Positions 38,060 to 50,400 of a stretch of DNA of 64,000 bases are shown here, piece by piece; the first letter of the stretch is position 1, and each line of letters begins with the position of its first letter. A model generated the notes under the pieces. The model saw only the letters and a list, made by a program, of their open reading frames with translations, did no database searches and was not told the DNA's origin. The translations under genes and the position numbers were made by a program. The stretch is taken from the NCBI RefSeq assembly GCF_003286085.1, contig NW_020825288.1:5394001-5458000 (forward strand), in the 5' to 3' direction. This DNA comes from Drosophila persimilis (lineage: Eukaryota; Arthropoda; Insecta; Diptera; Drosophilidae).

Positions 38060-39751
38060 CCGAAATTTAATCCCATTCGAGGCTTGGAAAATGGGGCAAT
38101 GACTCGTCCTTGTTTTGTGGGGCTATTGTCCTTTGTGTGCGCGGGACATTCACATCACGTTCCACATGCCACGTTCCACATTCAACACTCAACAAACACT
38201 CACAAAGAACAAACAGCTGCGGCTTGCAGGCAAAATACTACTCCACTTTACAGTGCCCCATCTAGGTGCCCGCCCCCCCCTGGGTCCTGTGTCCATTGTC
38301 GGGTTGTTGCCTGTCTAGAAACCCAAGGAAAAGTTCAGACTCGAGCTGCAGCGTTTTACTGGCTCATTTGCCTTTGGCTTCTGTCTGGTTCACTTGTCAT
38401 TGGGCTCTCCAAAAGATACCCTACAGCGGGGAGTGTGCCAGCGAAGGGTTGCCTGAAATATACATCGAGGATAGCCTGTACCGGTTTATGGTCCCCCTCC
38501 GACGTGGCCTGGAATCGGCAAGAGTTCCTCAGATCATCCCTGTTCAGGGAGAAGACTCATGACGCTCACCATCTTGCAGGCGATGCTCGTTAGGTTCTCC
38601 ACTGCTGCAGGCCACTCAAATACAGCGATCACGTCTTCATCTCGTTTCAAACTGCTTTTATTCCTCCCAAACAAAATGCATGTCGTGTGCCTTACCAACA
38701 TTGAACGTTGAGTCTGTTGAGGTTGTTTTTTTGGTGTTCGTTAAAGGGTATTGGAATGGTTCGTTGTGGACCTCCTCCATTACTTCCAGCACTTCCTTAA
38801 TGGCAGCCCAGAGTTCTTTCCTCTCTGCTCTTTTCTGCTGTGCCTTGTTTACGGGTTTATTGTCGTCCCCTGACCCCTCGTCGTCATCTCATTATCGTGG
38901 CCTTTTGCATGCGAGTGTTTTATGGTCTCTGCTCTGATTTAATTAATTGAAGAATAATGTTCTCAACGAAATCAGAAACACAAATCATCCATACGAAGGC
39001 AAAACCCCAGAGAAAAAAACTCTGTAAAATGATGACAAAGACAAAAGTTGACTAAGAAATCTTTTTGTTCCGAGAGAGAGAGAAAGAGAGATACAGATGT
39101 GACATTGAGGGACAGAGAGAGAGAGATGTGGGGCGGGGGGATGCATTTATTTCTGAGAATTTTTCAAAAGTAAAACGTGGACTTTGTTTCCGTTTTTTAT
39201 AAGGAAGTAGCATCCTGATGATGGTTCGTTGACTGCCAATCAGGTCGAGTTATACTCCTGCCAATGAAGGGTATAGCCAACGTTTTTTGGGAGGGAAAAA
39301 GTTCAACATAACCACAGTTTACCCCTGTAAGATGCCCACGACGAGATGCCAATCAACGCCTCGAACTGTCATTCAAAAAGGAAATCATCTAAGCCTTTTG
39401 GGATAGCCTTCGCCTCAGCGCTCAGTCGGTCCCCAGAAGCCGAAAACCTGCACAAAAATCTATGGTAGAACATCTATGTAGAACACAACTTTTTCCAGGA
39501 AATGTCAAGGGCAGATATTTTCAAACACTAATTTGACATTAAAATCGGAGAGAAGGGAGAAAGAGAGATGAATATTTAGGTATTTTTAAGCCAAATTCAA
39601 GGGTAGAAACAAATGGAGAATTTATTTTGAGCAATGTCTGAGATCTACGCTCCGTATTCAGACACAATTCGTTTTAAGCAACGAATATATTTCCTATACT
39701 GTTTCCCCATAATAAACCTTCTACACCGCTCTCTCCGCCTCTCGATTGCAG
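38060..39751. other. Mical first intron, last segment: no gene seen
   Basis: No supported gene. Contains GA-rich runs at 39074-39125 and ends with the pyrimidine-rich acceptor 'ctctctccgcctctcgattgcag' at 39751 that precedes the first coding exon. Confidence 0.6.
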
Positions 39752-39752
39752 A

Positions 39753-41415
39753 ATGAGCCGCCAACATCAGCGGCACCATCAAACGCAGCAGCAGCAACAG
39801 CTGCAGCAGCAACAACAGCAACAGCAACAACAGCTGACGGTGCAACAGCAGCAGCAGCAGCAGCTGCTGATGGCCGAACATGCGGCGGCTGCCGAGGCCG
39901 CGGAGCTGTTCGATCTGCTCTGCGTGGCCACGACAATGCGACAGATCCTGGCCCTCCATCGGACCATGTGCGAGGCGGTGGGCCTGCGGCCGTCGCCCCT
40001 CAACGACTACTACCCGAAGCTGAAGGCCAAGGTGCGCTCGTGGAAGGCCGCGGCGCTGTGGAAGAAGTTTGACGCCCGGGCCGCCCATCGGGTGTACGGC
40101 AAGGGCACGGCCTGCGCGGGCACCCGCGTCCTGGTGATCGGGGCCGGACCGTGCGGCCTGCGGACGGCCATCGAGGCGCAGCTGCTGGGCGCCAAGGTTG
40201 TGGTGCTGGAGAAGCGCGACCGGATCAGCCGCAACAATGTGCTGCACCTGTGGCCCTTCGTGATCACGGATCTGCGGAATCTCGGGGCCAAGAAGTTCTA
40301 CGGCAAGTTCTGTGCGGGGTCCATCGACCACATCTCCATACGGCAGCTGCAGTGCATGCTGCTGAAGGTGGCCCTGCTGCTGGGCGTCGAGATCCACGAG
40401 GGCGTCAGCTTCGAGCACGCCCTGGAGCCCGGCGGCGATGCCGGCGGCTGGCGGGCGGCCGTGACGCCCGCCGACCATCCCGTGTCGCACTACGAGTTCG
40501 ATGTCCTGATCGGGGCGGACGGCAAGCGCAACATGCTCGACTTTCGGCGGAAGGAGTTTCGCGGCAAGCTGGCCATCGCCATCACGGCCAATTTCGTCAA
40601 CAAGAAGACGGAGGCGGAGGCCAAGGTGGAGGAGATCAGCGGCGTGGCCTTCATCTTCAACCAGGCCTTCTTCAAGGAGCTGTACGGCAAGACGGGCATC
40701 GATCTGGAGAACATCGTCTACTACAAGGACGAGACGCACTACTTTGTGATGACCGCCAAGAAGCACAGCCTGATCGACAAGGGCGTCATCATCGAGGACA
40801 TGGCCGATCCCGCCGAGCTGCTCGCCGGCCCCAACGTCGACACCCAGAAGCTGCACGACTATGCCCGCGAGGCGGCCGAGTTCTCCACCCAATACCAGAT
40901 GCCCAACCTGGAGTTTGCCGTCAATCATTACGGCAAACCGGACGTGGCCATGTTCGACTTCACGTCGATGTTCGCCGCCGAGATGTCCTGCCGCGTCATC
41001 GTCCGCAAGGGCTGCCGCCTGCTGCAGTGCCTGGTCGGCGACAGCCTCCTGGAGCCCTTCTGGCCCACCGGCTCGGGCTGTGCCCGCGGCTTCCTCTCCA
41101 GCATGGACGCCGCCTATGCCATCAAGCTCTGGTCGAATCCACAGAACAGCACCTTGGGGGTGCTGGCGCAGCGCGAGAGCATCTACCGGCTGCTCAATCA
41201 GACCACCCCGGACACGCTGCAGCGGGACATTAGCGCCTACACCGTGGATCCGGCCACTCGCTATCCGAACCTCAATCGGGAGTCGGTCAACAGTTGGCAG
41301 GTCAAGCATCTGATCGACACCGATGACCCGTCGGTGCTGGAGCAGACCTTCATGGACACACAGCATGCCGGGCCGCATGTGGAGACGCCTGGCAGGCGGA
41401 AGCGACGCAGCGGTG
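39753..41415 (+). CDS. Mical: Mical exon: FAD-dependent monooxygenase module
   Basis: This 1663-nt exon encodes residues 1-554. After a glutamine-rich N-terminus (residues ~11-38, CAG/CAA repeats) comes the catalytic module. The dinucleotide-binding motif GAGPCG (GxGxxG) is at residues 130-135, ending its beta-alpha-beta unit with VVVLEKRD. A second flavin-binding segment, VLIGADGKRN, lies near residue 250, and GDSLLEPFWPTGSGCARG, near residue 430, is the conserved MICAL/hydroxylase FAD-contact segment. The ATG lies 1 nt after the acceptor at 39751, so the start is fixed by splicing. Third codon positions are strongly G/C. Confidence 0.93.
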
Positions 41416-44400
41416 GTAAGTCCTGGGACGGGGACACCCTTGAGCACCTTCTAAGGCAAATAATCTTTCCATTCCGCACAGATTCGATGCCCCAGGGCGC
41501 TTCTCTGCTCCGATGGATCGCTGCCCAGCTGCATTCGCATCAATTTGTGCCTGAGCTCAAGGAGCCATCCGATGTTCTACGCAATGGCCGTGTCCTCTGC
41601 GGCCTAATCAGTCGGTAAGCTCTTCTTCGAAGGGTACTCCTTCCACCACTAATCCTTTGCTTTCTGTGTTAGATATCGCCCCGATCTAATCGAATTCGCT
41701 GTCACCAAGGACATGAGTCCCTTGGAGTGCAACGAGCTGGCCTTTGCCGTCCTGGAGCGAGAGCTGGGCGTTAAGCGGATCATGAGTGCCAAGCAATCGC
41801 TCGAGCTGACGGACATCGAGTCTAGGATCTGGCTCAACTATCTGGATCAGATCTGTGAGCTGTTCCGCGGCGAGATACCGCACATCAAGCATCCGAAGAT
41901 GGACTTTAGCGATCTGCGGCAAAAGTACCGCATCAATCACACGCATGCCCCGCCGGACTTCTCCAAGCTGCTGCAGATGAAGCCCAAGGCCAAGTCGCCC
42001 ATGCAGGATGCCGTCGATGTGCCCACCACGGTCCAGCGACGCTCGGTGCTCGAGGAGGAGCGGGCCAAGCGGCAGCGGCGCCACGAACAGCTGTTGAACA
42101 GCGGCGGCGCAGGGACAGGCACTGCCGGAGCAGCCGGAGGAGGAGCTGCCGTCGGCGGCGCCACTGCAGGAGGAGGCAATCTCCACCACGTGGGTGTGTT
42201 GATAACCATTATACATCGTGATCTCACAGACAAATAATGATCTCAGAGTGAGCTGCTGTATTATGCTGCTGCTTTTTTTGTAATAAAATTCGATTATAAA
42301 GTGGTGTATCTGCCCCTCTGGTTCATTATTTTCTACATACCCCGATTCTCCCGGCTCTATATCATCCCCCCTCTCTCTTGCAGGGCAAAATGATACGCCC
42401 CGTCGTTCGAAGAAGCGTCGCCAGACGTCCGACAAAACGGCCAATATTGTGAGTAGATGCTGGAGATTAATTAAATCATGGATTGGTTGGGTAGAGAATG
42501 TACAATCTGGTTGAAAAGTGACTGGGGAAATGGTCACTTTTCGGCCAGATTTACAAGATATTTTCATATACATATATATCAAAGATTGATTTGTAAAACA
42601 TTCCATACAAATTGTAACATAAATAATCATATCCATTGAAAACTGAAACATAAACCAACAAGAGAATAATCTGTTCCCAAAGGTTCAGCTAATACTGAGA
42701 ACAGCTCTCTGTCATGAACTCTCGACCGCCATAAGTGCATTCGAATCATCCATCAATGAGGTCAGTTCGATCAGTGTCCAAGTGGTGTCCAGTCCGCCCC
42801 TCCACCTCTATGTAACACCCCACCCCTCCCCACCCCCTAGTAGCTCTTAGTCTTAGTCTCTACCGTTTTGTGTCTGTTTCATGCAATCAATCACACACCA
42901 CACACACACACATACCCCGTTCCGTATCCGTATCCTCAACGTACCCTGAATCCGGCTCTGAATCCGATTCTATATGTCTATATGACGCGCAGGAGGAGCG
43001 CCAGCAGCGCCTGCAAGACATCGAAGAGAACCGACAGGAGCGGATGAGCAAGCGACGGCAGCAGCGCTACCATCAGACGCAGAACTTCTACAAGAGCCTG
43101 CAGCTGCTGCAGGCCGGCAAGCTGCTGAGGGAGGGCGAGGATGGTGTCGCCGAGGACGGCAGCCCCTTCGAGGACTACTCGATATTCCTCTACAGGCAGC
43201 AGGCGCCCATTTTCAATGATCGCGTCAAGGATCTCGAACGGAAGCTACTGTTCCCCGTAAGCCGGTGCTCCTGCTCTCCCGCTCTCCTGCTGCACGCCGC
43301 CTGATCTCTTTTCGTCTCTCGATATAGAAGAGAAAACTAACCGCTTCCCCGTTAACTTTTCGCCCAAAATACGTGACTACCAGCAAAAGGTTGTTTTTCA
43401 ACTGATTTAAATGTGGTTCGGCGATCCCTGGGGGATCCTGTCTAAGAGAATGCTGCGCTGCGCTCCGCTCTAATATTTGTTGTTTTTTAACCTACACTCA
43501 GAGAAAATTGCACTGAAAATTAAATATTTGCAAGTAGATTTTTTAAATGAATGCCAAAATTGGATCCAAGAGTGGAAATCATAAAAAGAAATTGTTTTCA
43601 CTTACATTCCTACATTAATATGAAAATAATTGATTGAAATAAATTTTTTTTATATTTTAATTAAATATATTTCATGTTTAAATTAAATATATTTGATATT
43701 TTTTATTAAATATTGTTAGACAAATATATTTCATATTTAAATGAAATATATTACAGATTTAAATTAAATATATTTTATATTTAAATTAAATATATGTTAT
43801 ATTTTCATTAAATATATTTCACGTTTAAATTAAATTTTTAAATATATTTAATTTCAATTAAAGGGATATTTTAAAAACCCGAAAGAAAATAATTAATTGA
43901 ATTATATTTTATATTTAAAATAAATATATTAAATTTATATGAAAGAGAAATTTCAAAAAAAACGAGAAAGGAAATTGTAAAATTAATTATTTTCCACTAC
44001 TTTCTGGCATTAATATGAAAATAATCGATTGAAATATTTTTATATTTTAATTAAAATTTATTTCATGTTTAAATGTAATAATATAAAATATTTAATTTAA
44101 AGTGTTACGTATTTAAATTAAATATAAAAAGACTTTGGAATACATTTGTGCTTAAATCTATAAATGTTCATTAATTTCCTATTTAAAAAACCGAATATTT
44201 AATTTAAATATAAGAGGCATTCCTTTTTACTAAGCCATTTTTCTCTGAGTGTAGGACTATCCTGCCAGATGCTCGTACTAATTGTAGTCCCTAGGCTAGG
44301 CTAAGTCTCTAACTAGTGTTAAACCGAGAGAAAATAGTTTTCGTTTTGAGTTTTGATGATCGTTTTGTTGTTGTTTGTTTTTGGTTCCGTTCTTTGGTTC

Positions 44401-47400
44401 TTTTGTTCTGCCGACCTTAAATATCTATATATCTAAACCATTTTGATTTCTCCAACCCACTCCCGAACCGATCCTAATACTCCCCCCACCCTCTCCCAAA
44501 AAAACCAAAAAGGATCGCGAACGCGGGGACATACCCTCGGCCCTGCCGCGCAGCGCTGCCGATGAACAATTCAGCGATCGGATCAAGAGCATGGAGCAAC
44601 GTATGACGGGACGCGGCGGCCTGGGCGGCGACAAGAAGCCCAAGGATCTGATGCGGGCCATCGGCAAGATCGACTCGACCGACTGGAATGTGCGCGAGAT
44701 CGAAAAGAAGATCGAACTGTCCAAGAAGACGGAGATCCACGGGCCCAAGGGCCGCGAGAAGGTGCCCAAGTGGAGCAAGGAGCAGTTCCAGGCCCGCCAG
44801 CACAAGATGTCCAAGCCGCAGCGCCAGGACTCGCGCGAGGCCGAAAAGTTCAAGGAGATCGATCAGACAATCAAGAACCTGGACAAACAGCTGAAGGAGG
44901 GCCACAATCTGGACGTGGGCGAGCGGGGACGCAACAAGGTGGCCTCCATAGCTGGCCAATTCGTGCGCAAGGACGATGCCAATTCGGACGAGGCCACCAC
45001 CACCGTCCTCCAGTCCAATACAGTCATACCCAAATCTGTGAGTAGTTTACCGTGTTTTCCCTCTTCGGTTTTCCCCACTCTTTCTTCTTTTTTGTTTGAT
45101 TTTTCTTTGATTTTTGTGGCTTTTTTGTGGTTCTGTGCTGCTGCAGTTGTTTTAGTGGTTGTAGGGGATGATCCCCAATGCCTCCAGTAACCCCAGTAAT
45201 CCCATATCCTATGCCAAAGTCTAAACAATTACCAAGATGTGGCATGAGGCGCCAGGCAACGTACCAGTTTATGGTGTATATTGCGCCTCGCCAAAGACTG
45301 TGTATGTTGTTGTTGGATTCTGTGGACCGACTCCTCAAAAGAGGTGCCACATCTTGATCCCCTGTCCCCTATTCCTACTCCCATTCCTTTGTTGCTGTTT
45401 GTTGCTGCTGTTAGCTGTTAGGCGCTTCCACATCTCTCACCGACGACACACACACATGCCATGAGATACATTTAACATCCATCGCAAAGCAATGCAAAAC
45501 TAACCTCAATGAATGTTTAACTGTTGATCTGTTGTCCTGTTTGTCCATGGATCACACCCCTTCTAATGCTCTCCTCCGTTCTTCCCCATAGAGCTCTAAG
45601 GTGGCGCTGGCCTTCAAGAAGCAGGCCGCCTCGGAGAAGTGCCGCTTCTGCAAGCAGACCGTCTACCTCATGGAGAAGACCACTGTGGAGGGTCTGGTGT
45701 TGCATCGCAATTGCCTCAAGTGCCATCACTGCCACACGAATCTGCGGCTGGGCGGCTATGCCTTCGATCGTGACGATCCCCAGGGCCGGTTCTACTGCAC
45801 CCAGCACTTCCGGCTGCCGCCCAAGCCACTGCCGCAGCGCAGCAACAAGGCCAGAGTGAGTAACGCCGCCAAATGTCCGTCTCTAGAGTGCTTTGTTAAT
45901 GTTTATCCTTGGCAGAAATCCGCTGCTGCTGCTGCTGTCCAGGCTGCTGCCTCGCCTGCGGCCCGAGCTGCTGCAACAGTGGAACGAATGGACACCAACC
46001 AGGAGGAGATGGATCAGGCAGCGGCCAGGGACCAAGTGGACTTGCTGGAGACGACAATCCCCGCGGATGCCTTGTCCGACGACGAGGCCAATGTGATCGA
46101 TGAGCACGAGTGGTCGGGCCGCAATTTCCTGCCCGAATCGAACAACGATTCACAGTCGGAGCTGTCCAGCTCGGACGAATCGGACACGGAGTCCGATTCG
46201 GAGATATTCGAGGAGGCGGACGACTCGCCATTCGGGGCACAGACCCTCCAGCTGGCCTCCGACTGGATTGGCAAGCAGTACTGCGGCGAAAGCGACGATA
46301 CGACGGACTCTTACGACTCCAGTGATGGTATTGCGGGTACGCAAGAGGCGAGGTTGCTGCCTGGAGGATGCCTAACGTTTTGCATCTGTGTGTGTGTGTT
46401 TCAGATGATGGCAAGGACGACACCGAGGGCGAGGACTTCAAGAAGGCCCGAGAGCTGCGACGCGAGGAGGTACGCCTGCAGCCGCTGCCCGCCAATCTGC
46501 CCACGGACACGGAGACCGAGGTGAGGCCCCTACACGCCGCTGTGGCCATTGGTTGTGGGAAGAGACTAACCTGTTGATCATTATTCTCATTTATTTTCCA
46601 CGTACTCTGACTCTTAATCCCTGACCCTGCCCCCTGACCCCTGCCCCTGACCCCCTGTTGTGGTGTTGGTTTCTATTTTTTCCCCCCTTAAACCATAAGA
46701 AGCTTAAGCTTAGTGTTGAAAATGATAAGGAGAACGTGGAGAGGGGATCCCTGCGTTCGGCCAACTCCTTCGAGTCGGCGCGCAGTCAACCGGCCACGCC
46801 CACGCGCGTGGAGATGGAGCAGCTGGAGCGGAATGCGCCGCGCAAGTTCAGCAGCGAGATCGAGGCGATAAGCGAGAAGCTCTACCACATGACCAACATG
46901 GTCAAAATGAACAAGGATCTCGAGCTGCTGGCCAAGGAGAACCTGGTCAAGAGCGACATCCTGCGCAAGCTGACGCTCAAGGAGAAATGGCTGGCCGAGA
47001 ATGCGGCCATAGCCGCAGGAATGGCCAAAGGCAGTGCTGCTCCAGCTGCTGCTCCTCCACCGAAGCCCAAGTCCAAGTTTGAGGAAAAATACGAGAAGGT
47101 GCAGTCGCTGGGTGCTGACGAGGCGAAGCCCAAGCCCAAACCCGTCATCGATTTCAATCTGGATGAGCTGAGGCCACGGAAGCCGAACTTTGAGGAGCGG
47201 CCCAAGGAGCTGCTGCAGAAGCCCGCGGCGAAGGGCCTGAAGAGTCCCAGGGGCAGTGCCAATGTAAGTCGCTCCAACAGCCTCAAGAGCAATGCCAGCA
47301 CGCAAGGCAGTCCTCGGGTAAAGAAGAAGGACGACACCCACGACAGTAAAATGCACATTGAGGGGATTCTGGGAACGATCAAGAAACTGCAGCGACAGCA

Positions 47401-50400
47401 GAGCAAAGACCAGAACCAGCTCCAAGACGACGAGGATATGGACGTGGATGCGGACGCGGAAGAGCTGCAGGGAAGCAAAGAGCTGAACAGCAAGCTGAAG
47501 GAGATCCAGGCCACCAGCTTTGCCGGCACAATGGATCACATTCGATCGCAGTTGACGATGCCCACTGTGAGCGCCCAGGCAGATCCGGCCTCGGTGGATC
47601 TGTCCAAGTACTTTCCCAACCAGAAGCTGGAGAAGAGCGCCGCCCTCAACACGAACAAGAACCAGAAGACCCTCAAGGATGTGGATCTGGCCAAGTACTT
47701 TCCCAGCAGTCCGGCCCCGCAGCGCAGAACCGTCGAGACGGTGGCCGATCGACTGAAGAAGTCGCAGACAGAGGCCTCGCTGGCCAAGAGCCAGACCCCG
47801 CCCAAACCGGTGGACGAGGCCAAGGAAAAGGAAAAGCCAGTGCCGCCCAAAAGGCAGGCCTCGCTGAACACTTTCAGCTTGCGGGAGCATCAGATGGACG
47901 GGGCCCTGGATCTGACCAAGAAGAAGGCGACGCCCGTGAAGGTGGTCAAAGGCACAGCCACCGCTACAGCCACAGGGAAGGGCAAGATCAAGATTATAAA
48001 GAAAATTGTGCCCAAGGGAACGAAGGCCAAGAAGGCGGCTGCCGCCCAAGAGGCAGCCGCAGCCGCAGCCAAGGCCAAAGAGGTCGAGAAACAGCCGCCA
48101 AAGGACGAAGCCGAACGTATTTTGGATGAGATATTGGGCGATGGGGAGGTACACTCGCCCAGCAGCGAATACCAGCGGCTCTTCCAAGACGAAAAGTCGC
48201 CCAGCGATCTGTCGGACAACATTGATCGCATACTCGAGGAGTCGGGCCTGGACCTTGAGCTGGGACTGCCGCGTCGCAGCAGCAAGAAGCTGCTCAAGAC
48301 CAAGTCCTTGGGCGAAGGCGACTTTGAGCTGAAGCCCGGCGCCAGGGGAGAGCTCTCTGGCGTGCAGAACATCCTCAAGCGCTTCGAATCGATGAGTTCG
48401 GTGGCCTCGTCCACGCAGAACAGCGACGAGCAGGCGGCCGCCTTCAAGCTACGCCGCATGGAGTCGAGCACCAGCAATCTGAGCAGCCTGACCCGCTCCC
48501 GGGAGTCGCTCGCCTCCCTGGCCAGCGACTCGATGAGCGATCTGGAGCGGACCATGGACTATCTGCGCAACGAGTGGCGCAACGAGGCCACCAATTTCCT
48601 GCAGAAGAAGCGGGACAAGTTCTATGCCCAGAAGGAGGTCGAGCAGCAGCAGCAGCAGAAGCGAGCCGCCGAGGAGAAGGCCCTCGGTGATCTGCCCGTG
48701 CAGTATCGCGACTCCAAGCTGGCCAAGTTCTTTGGCCTGGGCTCCCGAAAGTCGCCCGAGAAGCGCAGGTCCCCCACCAAGAAGACGACGACCACAAAGA
48801 AGAAGTCGCCCAGCCCCAAGAAGTCCCCGAAGGTGGCCGCGAAAGCCAATAGTTCGCTGGAGGAGCTGGCTAAGATTGGGAGTGCACGGCAGGCCAAGCA
48901 ACAGGCAGCCAAGAAGTCGTCGCAGAAAGCCATGCCCCCGAAGGTCCCGCCGAAGCCGGCGACCCCTGTGCCGGACGATTTTGAGGTGCTGGATCTGCTG
49001 GAGAAGGCCACAGAGGCCAAGGAAATGGTGGAACGCTCCAAGACAAAGAGTCCAACCGTCAAAGAGGAGCCCCAAGAGGTATTCGTGGTACCCATTGAGG
49101 ACATCAAGAATCTGCCCAAGACGGGATGCGACAAGTCCCTCAATAGCTCGCGTCGCGGCTCTCAGTCGAGTCTGGTGTTGTCCCGACGCCAGTCATTGGA
49201 TATATCCCTGACGGAGAAGCTACATCAAGATGCTTTGGAGGCACTTGCCAGCATGGAAAAGGAACAGGAGCAGACCCAGGAGGTCCAGCACTTTGAGGAA
49301 CTCTTCCAGGACATGAGCTCGGAGGCGGATCCCAACGATGAGGACCTGGATGCCGATTCCCTGTGCACCACGATCAGCAAGAGTCCCAGCGCCCAGCCCG
49401 TGACGGTGGTGAAGCGCGGCAGCTCCGAGGACCAGAGCATCGAGAAGCTCTTTGGTCAGTTTTCGGACGAGATGCTGGTCCACGTGGAGTTCGACTCGAA
49501 CGACGAGCTGGTGGGCATCACACCCACAGTGGCCGTAGTCCCAGCCAGCCCCTCGGAGGAACGGGATTGCTTGGACAAGCTGGAGTCCCTGGAGCGGGAT
49601 GAGGAGCCAACGCTGGAGCTGAACAGATTCCAGACAGATGATACGGTCCACCCCGATGTGGTCGACGGCAGCCATTTCCCAACGCGACCGCAGCGCCGAG
49701 CCAAGAGCAGCTCCTCCTCCAGTGAACCATCGCTGTCGGCAGCCCCCCAGCGGCTGCTCGCGAAGCTAGATCCCGAGGATATGGCGCCCTCGGTGCAGGA
49801 TTTGCTGCAGCAGGTGTATGCGAAGCCCCAGGACTCGGAGGAGCAGGGGAAACCATTGAGATTCCCCAGTCTGGTGATCGATGAAGATCTAGTGGACTCT
49901 GCAGGGGAACAGAAAGAAGTAGAGATGGAAGTGGAGCCTCCAGTCGCTGCTCAGGCAGTCGGCAAACCTCAGAGCACCAGCTCTTCCCGCAGCAGCCTCC
50001 TCGAAGTGGCGCCCAAAGCGTCCAAGGTGCCGTCTCGCAAGGAGAGCAAGGAGAACTCCCTCGACTGGGACATGGAAAGGCTGCCAGCCTCGCCCATGCC
50101 CCGTCGTCGGCTGCCGCAGAATCAGGCAGCGGCCAGCAAGGAGAGCTCCCTGGAGTGGGACATGGAGAAGCTGCCCAACAGTCCCATGCCGCCACGACGC
50201 AACAAAGTACGCCAGCCCTCGCCCAGCAGCTCCGTCCAACTACTCAACAATCTGCCCTCTGATGGGGACGAGGAGGTGGCCCAGCGAAGGCTCATCGAGG
50301 ACTTTGAGCGGGAGCGTCGCCAGGCCTTGATCAGGCGCGACGAGAGCTTCGAGGCGACGGCCGCCGAGCAGCGCAGACGCGACTCCCTCCAGAGCAGCAA

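Noticed and set aside
39645..41447. 600-codon open frame on the minus strand over the first Mical coding exon
   Set aside because: It is a shadow of GC-rich codons in the opposite frame; no domain, and its composition (Leu/His/Arg-rich) is typical of antisense frames.
45601..46524. Continuous frame through the LIM exon and beyond, ending in a different C-terminus
   Set aside because: It reads through the 45856 and 46328 donors; the continuation after 46328 is out of frame with the conserved acidic region, and strong splice sites explain it better.
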